Assembly (NCBI RefSeq): GCF_025997995.1
Contig: NZ_AP026683.1
Span: 1,736,501 to 1,800,500 of the forward strand
Reading direction: 5' to 3'
Length of the DNA: 64,000 nt
Source: Sediminibacterium sp. TEGAF015
GTDB lineage: Bacteria > Bacteroidota > Bacteroidia > Chitinophagales > Chitinophagaceae
Shown here in pieces: positions 26,033 to 34,407 of this stretch (position 1 is the stretch's first letter; every line of letters starts with the position of its first letter). The translations under genes and the position numbers were made by a program. The notes beneath the pieces were generated by a model. The model was given only the letters and a program-made list of their open reading frames with translations. It searched no databases and had not been told where the DNA came from.

Positions 26033-27559
26033 TTAATCATTTAATATCCAAATTCGGATTGATTTTACGCCCCCTCTTGGAGTTATATAAGAGTTTGTAA
26101 TACATCTGCCATTTATAATTGCATCAACATGACCAGAATAACCGGCACCTGTACTTGCGGAAACATCTTTATTTATAATAACGTATATACCGCTTTTCCC
26201 CTTAAGTAATTTAAACACTTCAGAAAAATTATTTGCAGCATTCCCAACTAATTGAATAGGAGTATCTCCATATGCATCAATCATATATTTTTCAAAAGCT
26301 ACGGCATTGAGAATATAGTTTTTTTGATCAGCCCCTTTTTGAGTTATTTGTATTGGCGGGTTACCATATTTCAGAATAGGAATTGGCTTACTAGGGTCTG
26401 AATAATTTAATGCTCTTGAACCTCTAACTGCACAAGCATTTTCATAAATTTTTGGTTCACTTTCAAAACTTCGTTTAAGTGACCCACCAACTAGATCATA
26501 AACCTGCCATGCTTCCATTTTTTGTGTATTACTTATTTTAGGAAAAAATATTAACCAGTCACTCAATTTGGGCAAAGGTCTCTGAATAACAGGTTCCTCA
26601 TATTCTATTAAATTAGGGTTATTAATTATTTCCCCATCTTGACCTTCAGAGTTGCCGAACATATTGTCTAATTCATCAAATGTCAAATTAAGAGTAGTAG
26701 GAAACTCAGAATTTGGAGGATTTAAAGGAGTATTCACACCATCTCCAATAAATGGTGCCCATGAACCATCACCGCCTGTATTAACCCCGCCATCAGGATA
26801 AGAGGGAGGAAGGCCAGGCCAATTAATTGAATTAAACCAATTGAACCAATCAATTCCAGGGCCAGCTCCCCCTTCAATACTAATTACTGCGCCGCCTCCA
26901 TCGCTCGCTTCTGGATCCAATACAAATATACTACCGTCCAATCCGAAGCAACCCCAATTACCATTAATATCTCTTCGAGGTACTGCAATAATATGACTTA
27001 CTAAACATCGAAGGAAGGCACCAAGCCAGGTCTCAGTTGACCTTACTGTAGAAGTATTTTGTATTAAATCAACATTTGCTTTCTCTTTTTTTTCTTCGGC
27101 TTGCCTTATACCTTGTTTAAAAACAACCTTCTTGTACACATATGTAACCATATCAATAAACTCATAAAAACCTGTAAAAGGTGTACCAACCTGATTATCA
27201 ATTGAAACTACTCTAATAAATTGAACATAGAGTTTATCTGTCTTAGTAAAATAAAGATTCCCACCACCGCTACTCAATGGCATTTTCAAAATCATTTGAC
27301 CCTTGTAATATGTTTTTAGAGTTTGCTCTAAGATTGGCTTTGGTCCATTTGGCATCAACTTTTGATATTTGTTTATCCAAAGCAGCAACTCTTGTTTTGA
27401 AATGTTCTCAGGTAATTCACGATTAATTACATCTCCTGTTTTTTTGCAACCCGAGAAAAATAGACTAGCAAATAAAAACAATACTAAAGTGAGAAAAAAT
27501 GAGGGGGGGTAATTTAAATAGACGCATAAGTAATTGGTGATTTGAATAATATTCACCAA
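26033..27559 (-). CDS. Lipoprotein with C-terminal Tae4-like amidase domain; start region frameshifted
   Basis: The open frame covers 508 residues but opens only at a TTG (27559). A lipobox FFSGC (C38) follows a hydrophobic stretch. Next come about 180 residues of unknown type, a Gly/Pro/Asn-rich linker (about 215-330), and a C-terminal domain like T6SS amidase effector 4. That domain has ENACAVRGSRALN with C376 as nucleophile, then GKSGIYVII, GHVDAIINGRC with H477, and a SIRIWIL end. Tae4 cuts the peptide stem of peptidoglycan. The third catalytic position (Asp in Tae4) seems to be N489. The only good ATG (27527-27525) is out of frame by one C in a C7 run; see the separate entry. No T6SS genes are nearby. 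Confidence 0.72.
   Translation of the reverse strand: MVNIIQITNYLCVYLNYPPSFFLTLVLFLFASLFFSGCKKTGDVINRELPENISKQELLLWINKYQKLMPNGPKPILEQTLKTYYKGQMILKMPLSSGGGNLYFTKTDKLYVQFIRVVSIDNQVGTPFTGFYEFIDMVTYVYKKVVFKQGIRQAEEKKEKANVDLIQNTSTVRSTETWLGAFLRCLVSHIIAVPRRDINGNWGCFGLDGSIFVLDPEASDGGGAVISIEGGAGPGIDWFNWFNSINWPGLPPSYPDGGVNTGGDGSWAPFIGDGVNTPLNPPNSEFPTTLNLTFDELDNMFGNSEGQDGEIINNPNLIEYEEPVIQRPLPKLSDWLIFFPKISNTQKMEAWQVYDLVGGSLKRSFESEPKIYENACAVRGSRALNYSDPSKPIPILKYGNPPIQITQKGADQKNYILNAVAFEKYMIDAYGDTPIQLVGNAANNFSEVFKLLKGKSGIYVIINKDVSASTGAGYSGHVDAIINGRCITNSYITPRGGVKSIRIWILND
27503..27509. repeat. Seven-G homopolymer (C7 on the coding strand) inside the signal-peptide codons
   Basis: On the minus strand, the ATG at 27527-27525 reads MRLFKLPP and then shifts out of frame at the C7 run, stopping at a TAG after about 20 residues. 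With six C the same ATG would continue PPSFFLTLVLFLFASLFFSGC, a standard lipoprotein signal joined to the Tae4-like protein. The run is therefore a phase-variation site, a site of slippage, or a sequence error. Confidence 0.7.
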
Positions 27560-27560
27560 T
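27533..27560. repeat. Inverted repeat just upstream of the amidase ATG
   Basis: ATTGGTGA (27533-27540) and TCACCAAT (27553-27560) form an 8-bp perfect inverted repeat with a 12-nt AT-rich spacer. It ends 5 nt before the ATG at 27527, so it could be an operator or an mRNA hairpin at the translation start. Confidence 0.5.
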
Positions 27561-27594
27561 ACTAAACTTTATTTCAATAGAGAATTGCTACTAC

Positions 27595-27619
27595 AAAAAA
27601 TACCGTGAAAACACGGTAT
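27595..27619 (-). terminator. Rho-independent terminator after the DUF1501 gene
   Basis: Arms ATACCGTG (27600-27607) and CACGGTAT (27612-27619) with a 4-nt loop. On the minus strand the hairpin is followed by six T (plus-strand A at 27595-27600). It insulates the downstream amidase cassette from the peptide-transporter/DUF1501 run. Confidence 0.8.
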
Positions 27620-27625
27620 GGAGCA

Positions 27626-28885
27626 CTATAGAATAATCTCCAACGCTTTCCCCTCCCACTTAGGAAATAATACACCGTTATTATTGATGCCTAAATGCTT
27701 GTTGGCTACTCCGCTAAATACCGATCTAAAATCTGTGGTAACAGGTAAATCGCGTTGGTCTTCTAATTGATCTTTGGCGAGTGAACCTATTTGTTGATAC
27801 ACTTTTCCGCCTTGTACATCATTGCCTAAAATAAAAGAACAACTGGCCCTTCCATGATCGGTGCCCCCTGTTCCGTTTTGTGCTACGGTTCTGCCAAACT
27901 CGGTCATGGTCATCAGGGTTACATCGTCTTGGTAAGCACTCATATCATTCCAGAAGGCAGCAATGCTATCACTAAAGTCTCGCACATTGCGAGCGAACAC
28001 GCCATTGACGGTGCCCTGATTAAAGTGAGTATCCCATCCCCCGCTTTCAGCAAAAGCTACTTCTAAACCAATATTCATTTTAATCAACATGGCAATCTGT
28101 CTTAATGAATTGCCCAATGGGCTATTGGGATATACCACACCCGTAACAGGTTTGTAATTTTTAATATCGTTCGGGTTTAGCATTTTCATGGCTTCAAAAC
28201 TTTCCTTGCCTGCCCTGTTTAACAAACGATTGCTGGTTTGTTCATACAATTCTTCAAAAGACCCTGCAGTCAAATTTGCAGCCATCGGATTCCCCTTCGT
28301 CTGCAAGGCAAAATCTTCCAGGTTGCTAATCGCCAATGCATCTTCATTTCCATACAAGCTTCTTGGCAATGCACCAGTAATGCTTACCGCCCTGAAAGGG
28401 CTGGCATCATGGCCCATCAATCCAACTGCTCTGTTTAGCCAGCCACTGGAAGTGCTTTTGCTAAAAGGAGTTCCCGACTCCATATAGTCCTGCGCATCAA
28501 AATGACTGCGGGTATTATTAGGGCTACCTACCCCATGTGCAATGGCCAATCTTTTATCTGCAAAAAATGGTTGTAGAGATGCAAAGCTCGGATGCAATCC
28601 AAACTGTCCGTCTAAATCAAATAATTTACCAGCTCCATTGGTAGGATCCATGAATAAGGTTGGCCTTGCTTTTTTCAATTCCATATCGGTAAACGGTGTT
28701 ACAGCCATAAGTCCATCCATGGCTCCTCTTTGAAAAATGCAAACCAATACTTTGTTTCTCTTGTACGGTGCAGCTGGCATAGCCGCTGCAGCAGCTCGCG
28801 TAATAAAGGATGGAATTCCTCCAGCAATGCCGGTGGCAAAAAGGGCCATAGCCCCTGATCGCATAAAAGCTCTTCTGCTGCTCAT
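27626..28885 (-). CDS. DUF1501 family exported protein
   Basis: 419 residues from ATG 28885 (the frame is open further to 28915). The N-terminus MSSRRAFMRSGAMAL..TGIAGG is a twin-arginine signal, so the protein is folded before export. DUF1501 proteins belong to the alkaline phosphatase/sulfatase-like superfamily; motifs here include ESGGWDTHFNQG and MTEFGRTVAQNGTGGTDHG. Their reaction is not established. It starts 1 nt after the stop of the DUF1800 gene, the usual partner, and the pair is probably co-translated and works together. Confidence 0.9.
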   Translation of the reverse strand: MSSRRAFMRSGAMALFATGIAGGIPSFITRAAAAAMPAAPYKRNKVLVCIFQRGAMDGLMAVTPFTDMELKKARPTLFMDPTNGAGKLFDLDGQFGLHPSFASLQPFFADKRLAIAHGVGSPNNTRSHFDAQDYMESGTPFSKSTSSGWLNRAVGLMGHDASPFRAVSITGALPRSLYGNEDALAISNLEDFALQTKGNPMAANLTAGSFEELYEQTSNRLLNRAGKESFEAMKMLNPNDIKNYKPVTGVVYPNSPLGNSLRQIAMLIKMNIGLEVAFAESGGWDTHFNQGTVNGVFARNVRDFSDSIAAFWNDMSAYQDDVTLMTMTEFGRTVAQNGTGGTDHGRASCSFILGNDVQGGKVYQQIGSLAKDQLEDQRDLPVTTDFRSVFSGVANKHLGINNNGVLFPKWEGKALEIIL

Positions 28886-28886
28886 A

Positions 28887-30710
28887 TTATTTTCTTTGAA
28901 ATTCAGGTGAACCAATAATGATACCTACTACTTGAGAAAGCAATGTTTTATTTCCCTTATCTAAAATCATTTTTTCTTCCGCAGTATTGCTTTTGGATAC
29001 ATCTATCATGCTTTCAGTTTGCTTGTTGGTACTGGTTGCTGATAAATCTGCTCCCGCTGCCTTATTTATTTTTTCCTCCACTGCTTCGTCGTTTACCAAT
29101 GGAATTAACCGTTTGATATTGGCGGTATGATCACGTTGCGGCAACAATAGATTACTATACACCGTTAATGCATCAATGGCACTTTCAGGTTCATGATAAT
29201 TATTTAGAGCTGCCAAATCCATTCGCACTCCTGGAATTTTCTGTGAAGCAAATGCCAAACCAAAATTCATCCGATTCAACAAAGACCCTGTATTGATCCA
29301 ATAAGATGCTCTATCAGGAAATCCAGTGGGTGCCTGGTAATAATAGAAACGTTGTCCCATTTTAGTACACCAGTTAAACAATTGAAAAGGCTGAATTATC
29401 TGTGCATTGGTAGCCCTTACGGCACTGATCACCAATTCAAAAGGGGATTTCACTTTTTCGTGCGGTGCCGTTTTTTTCCAGAATGCAGGATCATGCACCA
29501 TAGTGCGCAAAACGGCTTTTATATTTCCACCAGTAGACTGAAATGTCTTCACCATATTTTTAATCAAAGAAGCGGAAGGCGTATCGCTCACAAATCGGGT
29601 AGCCAATTTGGTACAAATAAATTGCGCGGTAGAAGGATGTTCTGCCAACATAGTCAATACATCTACCCCTTCCTGGTATCCGCCATTGGCAGAAAAATTT
29701 TTATTTAAGATAGTTTTGGCTTCATTATCGTGTTGATCTGCTCTGAATAGAAAATCTCCTTGCATAACAAATCCTCTCCGAGACAATTGTTCTGGATTCA
29801 ACCGTTCCAATAAATTTCTTCCGGGTCCATCTTTTGCCAGAGGCATAACTGTCCAACCCGTCAACGCCCTTGCAACCGCTGTAACATCTGCTTGCGTATA
29901 TCCACCGTCCACGCCCAGTGTGTGCAATTCCATTACTTCGCGTGCATAGTTTTCATTTAAGCCTCTTGCATTTCTAGGGGCATTAGCATTCAACCTTGGC
30001 GCATTGCGCACACTCACACTACTGGCATTGTCTAAATACTCCAACATTGCAGGATGCATCGCAGTGGCTAATAATAGGTCTTTGAAATTGCCTAGCACAT
30101 TCGGTCTTATGGCGTCTCGCTCGTAAGTATATATAAATTGCTGGCACTGATTCTTGGTAGCAGAAACATTAAAATGATTGAACCAAAAATCCGTTAATAC
30201 TTCTTGTAATTGATTGTTGCTATAAGCAGCGCGCAATATTTTCTGCACCACCAGTTCCCGATGCAATTCCTGTATGGGCAAATAGCCTTGCTGTTGCATC
30301 AATTGCCTTACTTGTGCCCTGTATGCTGCTTGATCTGCCTGTATGGAATCTCTGTTGAGCAATCCGTTGCGAGTAGCCAATCGGATTACTTGTCCTGCAT
30401 TCAAATAGCGATTTACAATACTATCATTATTCAGCTGCAAAGATTTGAAATTCGCCAATCGCTTATCCAATGAAACATTGAGCTCATTGGCTTCCAGTTG
30501 TTGCTCAAACCAGTTGTCAATGCCCATCGCCACTACCGCATCAACCTGGCCGGGTTTGGCACCAAAACTAAATCGATCCAATAAACGGGCTGCGGCTTGT
30601 GCCGGTGTATAGCCATATTTTTTAAAGGGGATTGGATCTGCCGCACTAACAGTGAACACGAAAAGGAATAATAAACCCATCCCAACACAGAACGGCTTCG
30701 CAAATTTCAT
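28887..30710 (-). CDS. DUF1800 family exported protein
   Basis: 607 residues from ATG 30710 (MKFAKPFCVGMGLLFLFVF, signal peptide cut near VSA); the frame also opens at 30746. Family landmarks are ARLLDRFSFGAKPGQVD, LTDFWFNHFNVSATKN, NENYAREVMELHTLGVDGGYTQ.DVTAVARALTGWT and KSPFELVISAVRAT. The C-terminal ~110 residues are low in family signal. The function is unknown; DUF1800 and DUF1501 genes occur as pairs in Bacteroidota and Planctomycetes. It is downstream of an OPT transporter gene in the same direction. Confidence 0.9.
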   Translation of the reverse strand: MKFAKPFCVGMGLLFLFVFTVSAADPIPFKKYGYTPAQAAARLLDRFSFGAKPGQVDAVVAMGIDNWFEQQLEANELNVSLDKRLANFKSLQLNNDSIVNRYLNAGQVIRLATRNGLLNRDSIQADQAAYRAQVRQLMQQQGYLPIQELHRELVVQKILRAAYSNNQLQEVLTDFWFNHFNVSATKNQCQQFIYTYERDAIRPNVLGNFKDLLLATAMHPAMLEYLDNASSVSVRNAPRLNANAPRNARGLNENYAREVMELHTLGVDGGYTQADVTAVARALTGWTVMPLAKDGPGRNLLERLNPEQLSRRGFVMQGDFLFRADQHDNEAKTILNKNFSANGGYQEGVDVLTMLAEHPSTAQFICTKLATRFVSDTPSASLIKNMVKTFQSTGGNIKAVLRTMVHDPAFWKKTAPHEKVKSPFELVISAVRATNAQIIQPFQLFNWCTKMGQRFYYYQAPTGFPDRASYWINTGSLLNRMNFGLAFASQKIPGVRMDLAALNNYHEPESAIDALTVYSNLLLPQRDHTANIKRLIPLVNDEAVEEKINKAAGADLSATSTNKQTESMIDVSKSNTAEEKMILDKGNKTLLSQVVGIIIGSPEFQRK

Positions 30711-30764
30711 AGCCTGAATTTGCAGTAAGATAGCTAAACGAAACAAAGGTTTAAAGCAGTCGGG

Positions 30765-32810
30765 TTATTTTTTAGTCGCTACTTTGTAAAGTATTCCTGC
30801 CATAGTAGCAAAGAATAAAGTACCGAGAATAAAATAGCCGTTTTCAGAGAGTAACTGTACCAGATTGTGTTCCTGACTCACTGCGGCAAGGAATTTCTCC
30901 CCTCCCGAAGAGCCAGCAATAAATGCAATGACCACACCAGCTACAGCACCTCCTGCAACTAAGCCTGTTGCAAACAAATTGCCCTTTCCCAATTCTTCTT
31001 CTTCCGCACTCAATTGCACATTGGCTTTCTTTTGCTTGGCTTCTACAACACCTCTGATAGCACCGCCCAAAAAGATAGGCAAAGTGGTGGCCAACGGCAG
31101 GTAAGCTCCTACTGCAAAGCTCAAGGACTTTATACCACAGAGCTCCATAGTAACCGCTAAGAATACCCCTGCAAAAACATATTGCCAATCTAAGTTTTGG
31201 GAAAGAATACCTTTAATCAATGTGGCCATTAAAGTGGCTTGTGGTGCAGGATATTTCTCGGTTCCTATGGCATGGTTAATGCCCTGGTTCAACATTTCAG
31301 AACTTGGCTTATCTAAAAATTTCACAGTCAAACCAATGACAATGGATGATACAATGGCACCCACAAACAAAGCAATCTGTTGGTTGCGTGGTGTGGCACC
31401 CACAATGTATCCGCTTTTTAAATCTTGTGAAGTAGCACCCGCATTGGCAGCAGCAATACAAATCATACCGCCTACAACCAAGACCAGCGGTTCAAAACTT
31501 TGACCTGTCCAGCCCACACTTAAGAAGATCAAACTGGTTCCCATAACTGTGGCAATGGTCATACCACTGATGGGATTATTCGAAGACCCAATCAAACCAA
31601 CGATTCTAGAAGAGACGGTTACAAACAGTGCACCAAATAAAATTACCAATACCCCAATCAATAATTTTTGCAAAACACTATCGCCAGGTACTTGTGGCAA
31701 AATGGTAATTAAAAGTATTAGTCCAACAGCGCCCCAACCTACTACTTTCAAACTCAAATCTCTATCAGTTCTAAGAATAGTTCCAGCTGTTCCACTGTTT
31801 TCTGCCTTTAAAGAAGCTACTGAACCCTTCACTGATTTAACAATCGTTGGAATGGTTTTAATTAAGGTGATAATACCACCTGCTGCTACTGTACCCGCTC
31901 CAATTTGTCTGATATAGGCATAATAAATAGCAGAAGAATAATCTGCAAACGTATGTGTAACCGGATCCCATCCACCCTTACCGCCTGCTACTGCAAGGTC
32001 CGCCAAGTAGCCTAGTTTCACCAATTGCGCTGCAATTACATCGGGTGGAACCAATGTAGAAAACAAAGGAATAAATACTAGCCAGCTCAACACACCGCCT
32101 GCTACCAATACACCACCAATCTTTGGACCAATGATATACCCTACGCCCAAGTACTCTGGCGTAATTTCTCCACTAACTTTAGCAGAAGGAAAAAATTTAT
32201 TGATTTGCTGTGTAGCATAATAAGGGGTCTCTGCAATTACATGCAATACTTTTTGTAAGAGCGCATATACAAAAGCAACACCTAATCCCCAGAAAGCGGT
32301 CTTGGCAAAATCACCACCCTTCTCTCCTGCTTTCAAAACATCACCACAAGCTGTTCCTTCAGGATAAGGAAGATTATCGTGTTCGTTTACAATTAAGGCT
32401 TTGCGCAAAGGCACCATTAACAGCGTACCCAATAATCCCCCAACAATGGAAAGAATCAGAATCGTGAGATAATTAAAATACGAAGCACTATCCGGTGCCG
32501 ATAAAAATAAAAATCCCGGTAAGGTAAATGCCACACCCGCTGCAATACTTTCACCTGCAGAACCTGTAGTTTGAATGATATTATTTTCTAGTATGGTCGT
32601 CTTTAAAAACTTTCTACCCAAGGTGATGGCAATCACCGCAATAGGAATAGAAGCAGATACGGTTAAACCCGCTTTCAATGCCAGGTACACAGTAGCTGCG
32701 CCAAAAATAACACCGAATAAGCTACCCACTAAAATGGACTTCACGGTTAATTCCGCCATATTCGACTCAGGCGCCACAAAGGGTTTGAATTGCTTGGTTG
32801 GTTGCGACAT
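30765..32810 (-). CDS. OPT-family oligopeptide transporter
   Basis: 681-residue inner-membrane protein with about 14-16 hydrophobic segments. Typical OPT stretches are NMAELTVKSILVGSLFGVIFGAATVYLALKAGLTVSASIP, IIQTTGSAGESIAAGVAFTLPG and LPYPEGTACGDVLKAGEKGG. A soluble Lys/Glu-rich loop occurs near residue 590. Family members import oligopeptides or metal chelates with protons; the substrate is not readable here. It follows the POT gene by 18 nt, pointing to an operon of two peptide importers. Confidence 0.9.
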   Translation of the reverse strand: MSQPTKQFKPFVAPESNMAELTVKSILVGSLFGVIFGAATVYLALKAGLTVSASIPIAVIAITLGRKFLKTTILENNIIQTTGSAGESIAAGVAFTLPGFLFLSAPDSASYFNYLTILILSIVGGLLGTLLMVPLRKALIVNEHDNLPYPEGTACGDVLKAGEKGGDFAKTAFWGLGVAFVYALLQKVLHVIAETPYYATQQINKFFPSAKVSGEITPEYLGVGYIIGPKIGGVLVAGGVLSWLVFIPLFSTLVPPDVIAAQLVKLGYLADLAVAGGKGGWDPVTHTFADYSSAIYYAYIRQIGAGTVAAGGIITLIKTIPTIVKSVKGSVASLKAENSGTAGTILRTDRDLSLKVVGWGAVGLILLITILPQVPGDSVLQKLLIGVLVILFGALFVTVSSRIVGLIGSSNNPISGMTIATVMGTSLIFLSVGWTGQSFEPLVLVVGGMICIAAANAGATSQDLKSGYIVGATPRNQQIALFVGAIVSSIVIGLTVKFLDKPSSEMLNQGINHAIGTEKYPAPQATLMATLIKGILSQNLDWQYVFAGVFLAVTMELCGIKSLSFAVGAYLPLATTLPIFLGGAIRGVVEAKQKKANVQLSAEEEELGKGNLFATGLVAGGAVAGVVIAFIAGSSGGEKFLAAVSQEHNLVQLLSENGYFILGTLFFATMAGILYKVATKK

Positions 32811-32828
32811 AATTGGAAGTATTTTAAA

Positions 32829-34337
32829 TTAATCCATCATTTTTTTCAACTTGCTTGCAATGATAAACAAGATCAAAGAAGCGGTTCCTGCCATCACCAC
32901 AAACATCATGAAATAGTCGTATAAATTGGTTATAGCAAAGCCTAACACATAAGTAGTTTTTCCATCAGGATACAAAGCACTCAATACACCGGCCAGTTTA
33001 TTGGCAAATGCATTTGCAGTGAACCACACAGCCATTAATAAAGAAGCAAATTTGATGGGTGCTAGTTTATTCACGAGCGACAATCCAATGGGTGACAAAC
33101 AAAGTTCTCCGCTGGTATGCATAAAGTACATGCCAGTCAGCCACATCATACTTACTTTAATTCCTGGCTGCACATCTTTTACACCAAAAGCAATCCACAA
33201 ATACCCCAAGGCCAGCAAAAATAAGCCCAGTGCCATTTTCATAGGAGAAGAGGGTTCCCGCTTACCCATTTTCAACCATAGAAAAGCAAAGATGGGCGCA
33301 AGTATCACTACAAAAGTGGAGTTCAAAGATTGAAAGAAACTGGCGGGCACCACAAAAAAACCTAGGTCTCGGTTGGTCTGCTCTTCGGCAAAAAAAGTTA
33401 GCGAAGCACCTGCCTGTTCAAAAGCGCTCCAGAAAAAGATAACAAAGAAAGAGACTGTGAAAATCACAGCTACTTTTTTCTTTTCCAATGCGGATAATGT
33501 TTTGTCGGAAAAGACTATAAATGCAATGAGTAGAATACTTGCAATCAACAAATAGAACAAGTAACTAAATACTTTTACATCTACATATATTAGACCGATA
33601 CAAATCAGCGAAAATACCCCTAAGGTTCCCAATATGAATGTTGGTTTCAAAAACTTGGCGGGTGCATTTTCGGGAGTCAATCCCAACACTTTTCCCTGTG
33701 GATCCAATACATATTTGTTATGCAAAAACTGCAGGGTAACTACACTCAGCAGCATTCCAATCCCCCCAGCCAAAAAAGCCCACTTAAAATCGGCAGGATT
33801 GCCTGTATCGCCTACAAGGCCGCAAATAAAAGGCCCCAAAGCACCGCCCACATTAATTCCCATGTAAAATACCGTATAAGCAGAATCAGTTCTGGTATCC
33901 CCCTTGGCATACAATTGACCAACCAAAGAAGAAATATTCGGTTTAAAAAATCCATTTCCCGCTATCATGAAACCTAGACCTGAAAAGAAGAGCCAGGCCG
34001 ATGCATCCGGATTGGAATTGTATAATGCACCACAAAAAAACAGGATGAATTCTCCTATGGCCATTACAATACCCCCCAACAAAATAGAGCGTTTATTGCC
34101 CCAATAACGGTCGGCAAAATACCCCCCCACCAATGGAGTCAGGTAAATCAGGCCGGTATAACTGCCATATAAATTAGAAGCAAATACTTTATCGAACATC
34201 AGCGCCTTGGTCATGAACAAAACCAGGATAGCGCGCATGCCATAGTAGTTAAAACGTTCCCACATTTCAGTTGCGAACAATACATAGAGTCCTTTTGGAT
34301 GGCCAACGGATTTGGTCTTCTCGGTCATAGCAAACAT
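32829..34337 (-). CDS. POT/PTR2-family proton-dependent peptide transporter
   Basis: About 502 residues from ATG 34337 (ATG 34328 is also possible; the frame extends to 34397). Twelve or more membrane segments. The ExxER-type motif EMWERFNYYGMRAILVLF is in helix 1, and the PTR2 signature region GGYFADRYWGNKRSILLGGIVMAIG follows. The central NAYTVFYMGINVGG-like segment reads DSAYTVFYMGINVGGALGPFICG, and FYYMG-like contacts are kept. It imports di- and tripeptides with protons. It is first in the minus-strand run and divergent from purD. Confidence 0.9.
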   Translation of the reverse strand: MFAMTEKTKSVGHPKGLYVLFATEMWERFNYYGMRAILVLFMTKALMFDKVFASNLYGSYTGLIYLTPLVGGYFADRYWGNKRSILLGGIVMAIGEFILFFCGALYNSNPDASAWLFFSGLGFMIAGNGFFKPNISSLVGQLYAKGDTRTDSAYTVFYMGINVGGALGPFICGLVGDTGNPADFKWAFLAGGIGMLLSVVTLQFLHNKYVLDPQGKVLGLTPENAPAKFLKPTFILGTLGVFSLICIGLIYVDVKVFSYLFYLLIASILLIAFIVFSDKTLSALEKKKVAVIFTVSFFVIFFWSAFEQAGASLTFFAEEQTNRDLGFFVVPASFFQSLNSTFVVILAPIFAFLWLKMGKREPSSPMKMALGLFLLALGYLWIAFGVKDVQPGIKVSMMWLTGMYFMHTSGELCLSPIGLSLVNKLAPIKFASLLMAVWFTANAFANKLAGVLSALYPDGKTTYVLGFAITNLYDYFMMFVVMAGTASLILFIIASKLKKMMD

Positions 34338-34407
34338 TTTCGTTAATGGCTCAAAATAGTAATAAAAATGAAAGGGATGGGTTATTTTCGCCACCAATTT
34401 AGTCTAC

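Noticed and set aside
26033..27559. Assigning the amidase to a type VI secretion system
   Set aside because: No T6SS structural gene is in the window, and the protein has a lipoprotein signal, which T6SS cargo does not need.
32575..32832. Open frame on the plus strand opposite the OPT transporter gene, and many similar antisense frames elsewhere
   Set aside because: It mirrors the codons of a strongly conserved protein, has no promoter or family pattern, and the long membrane protein on the other strand explains the sequence fully.
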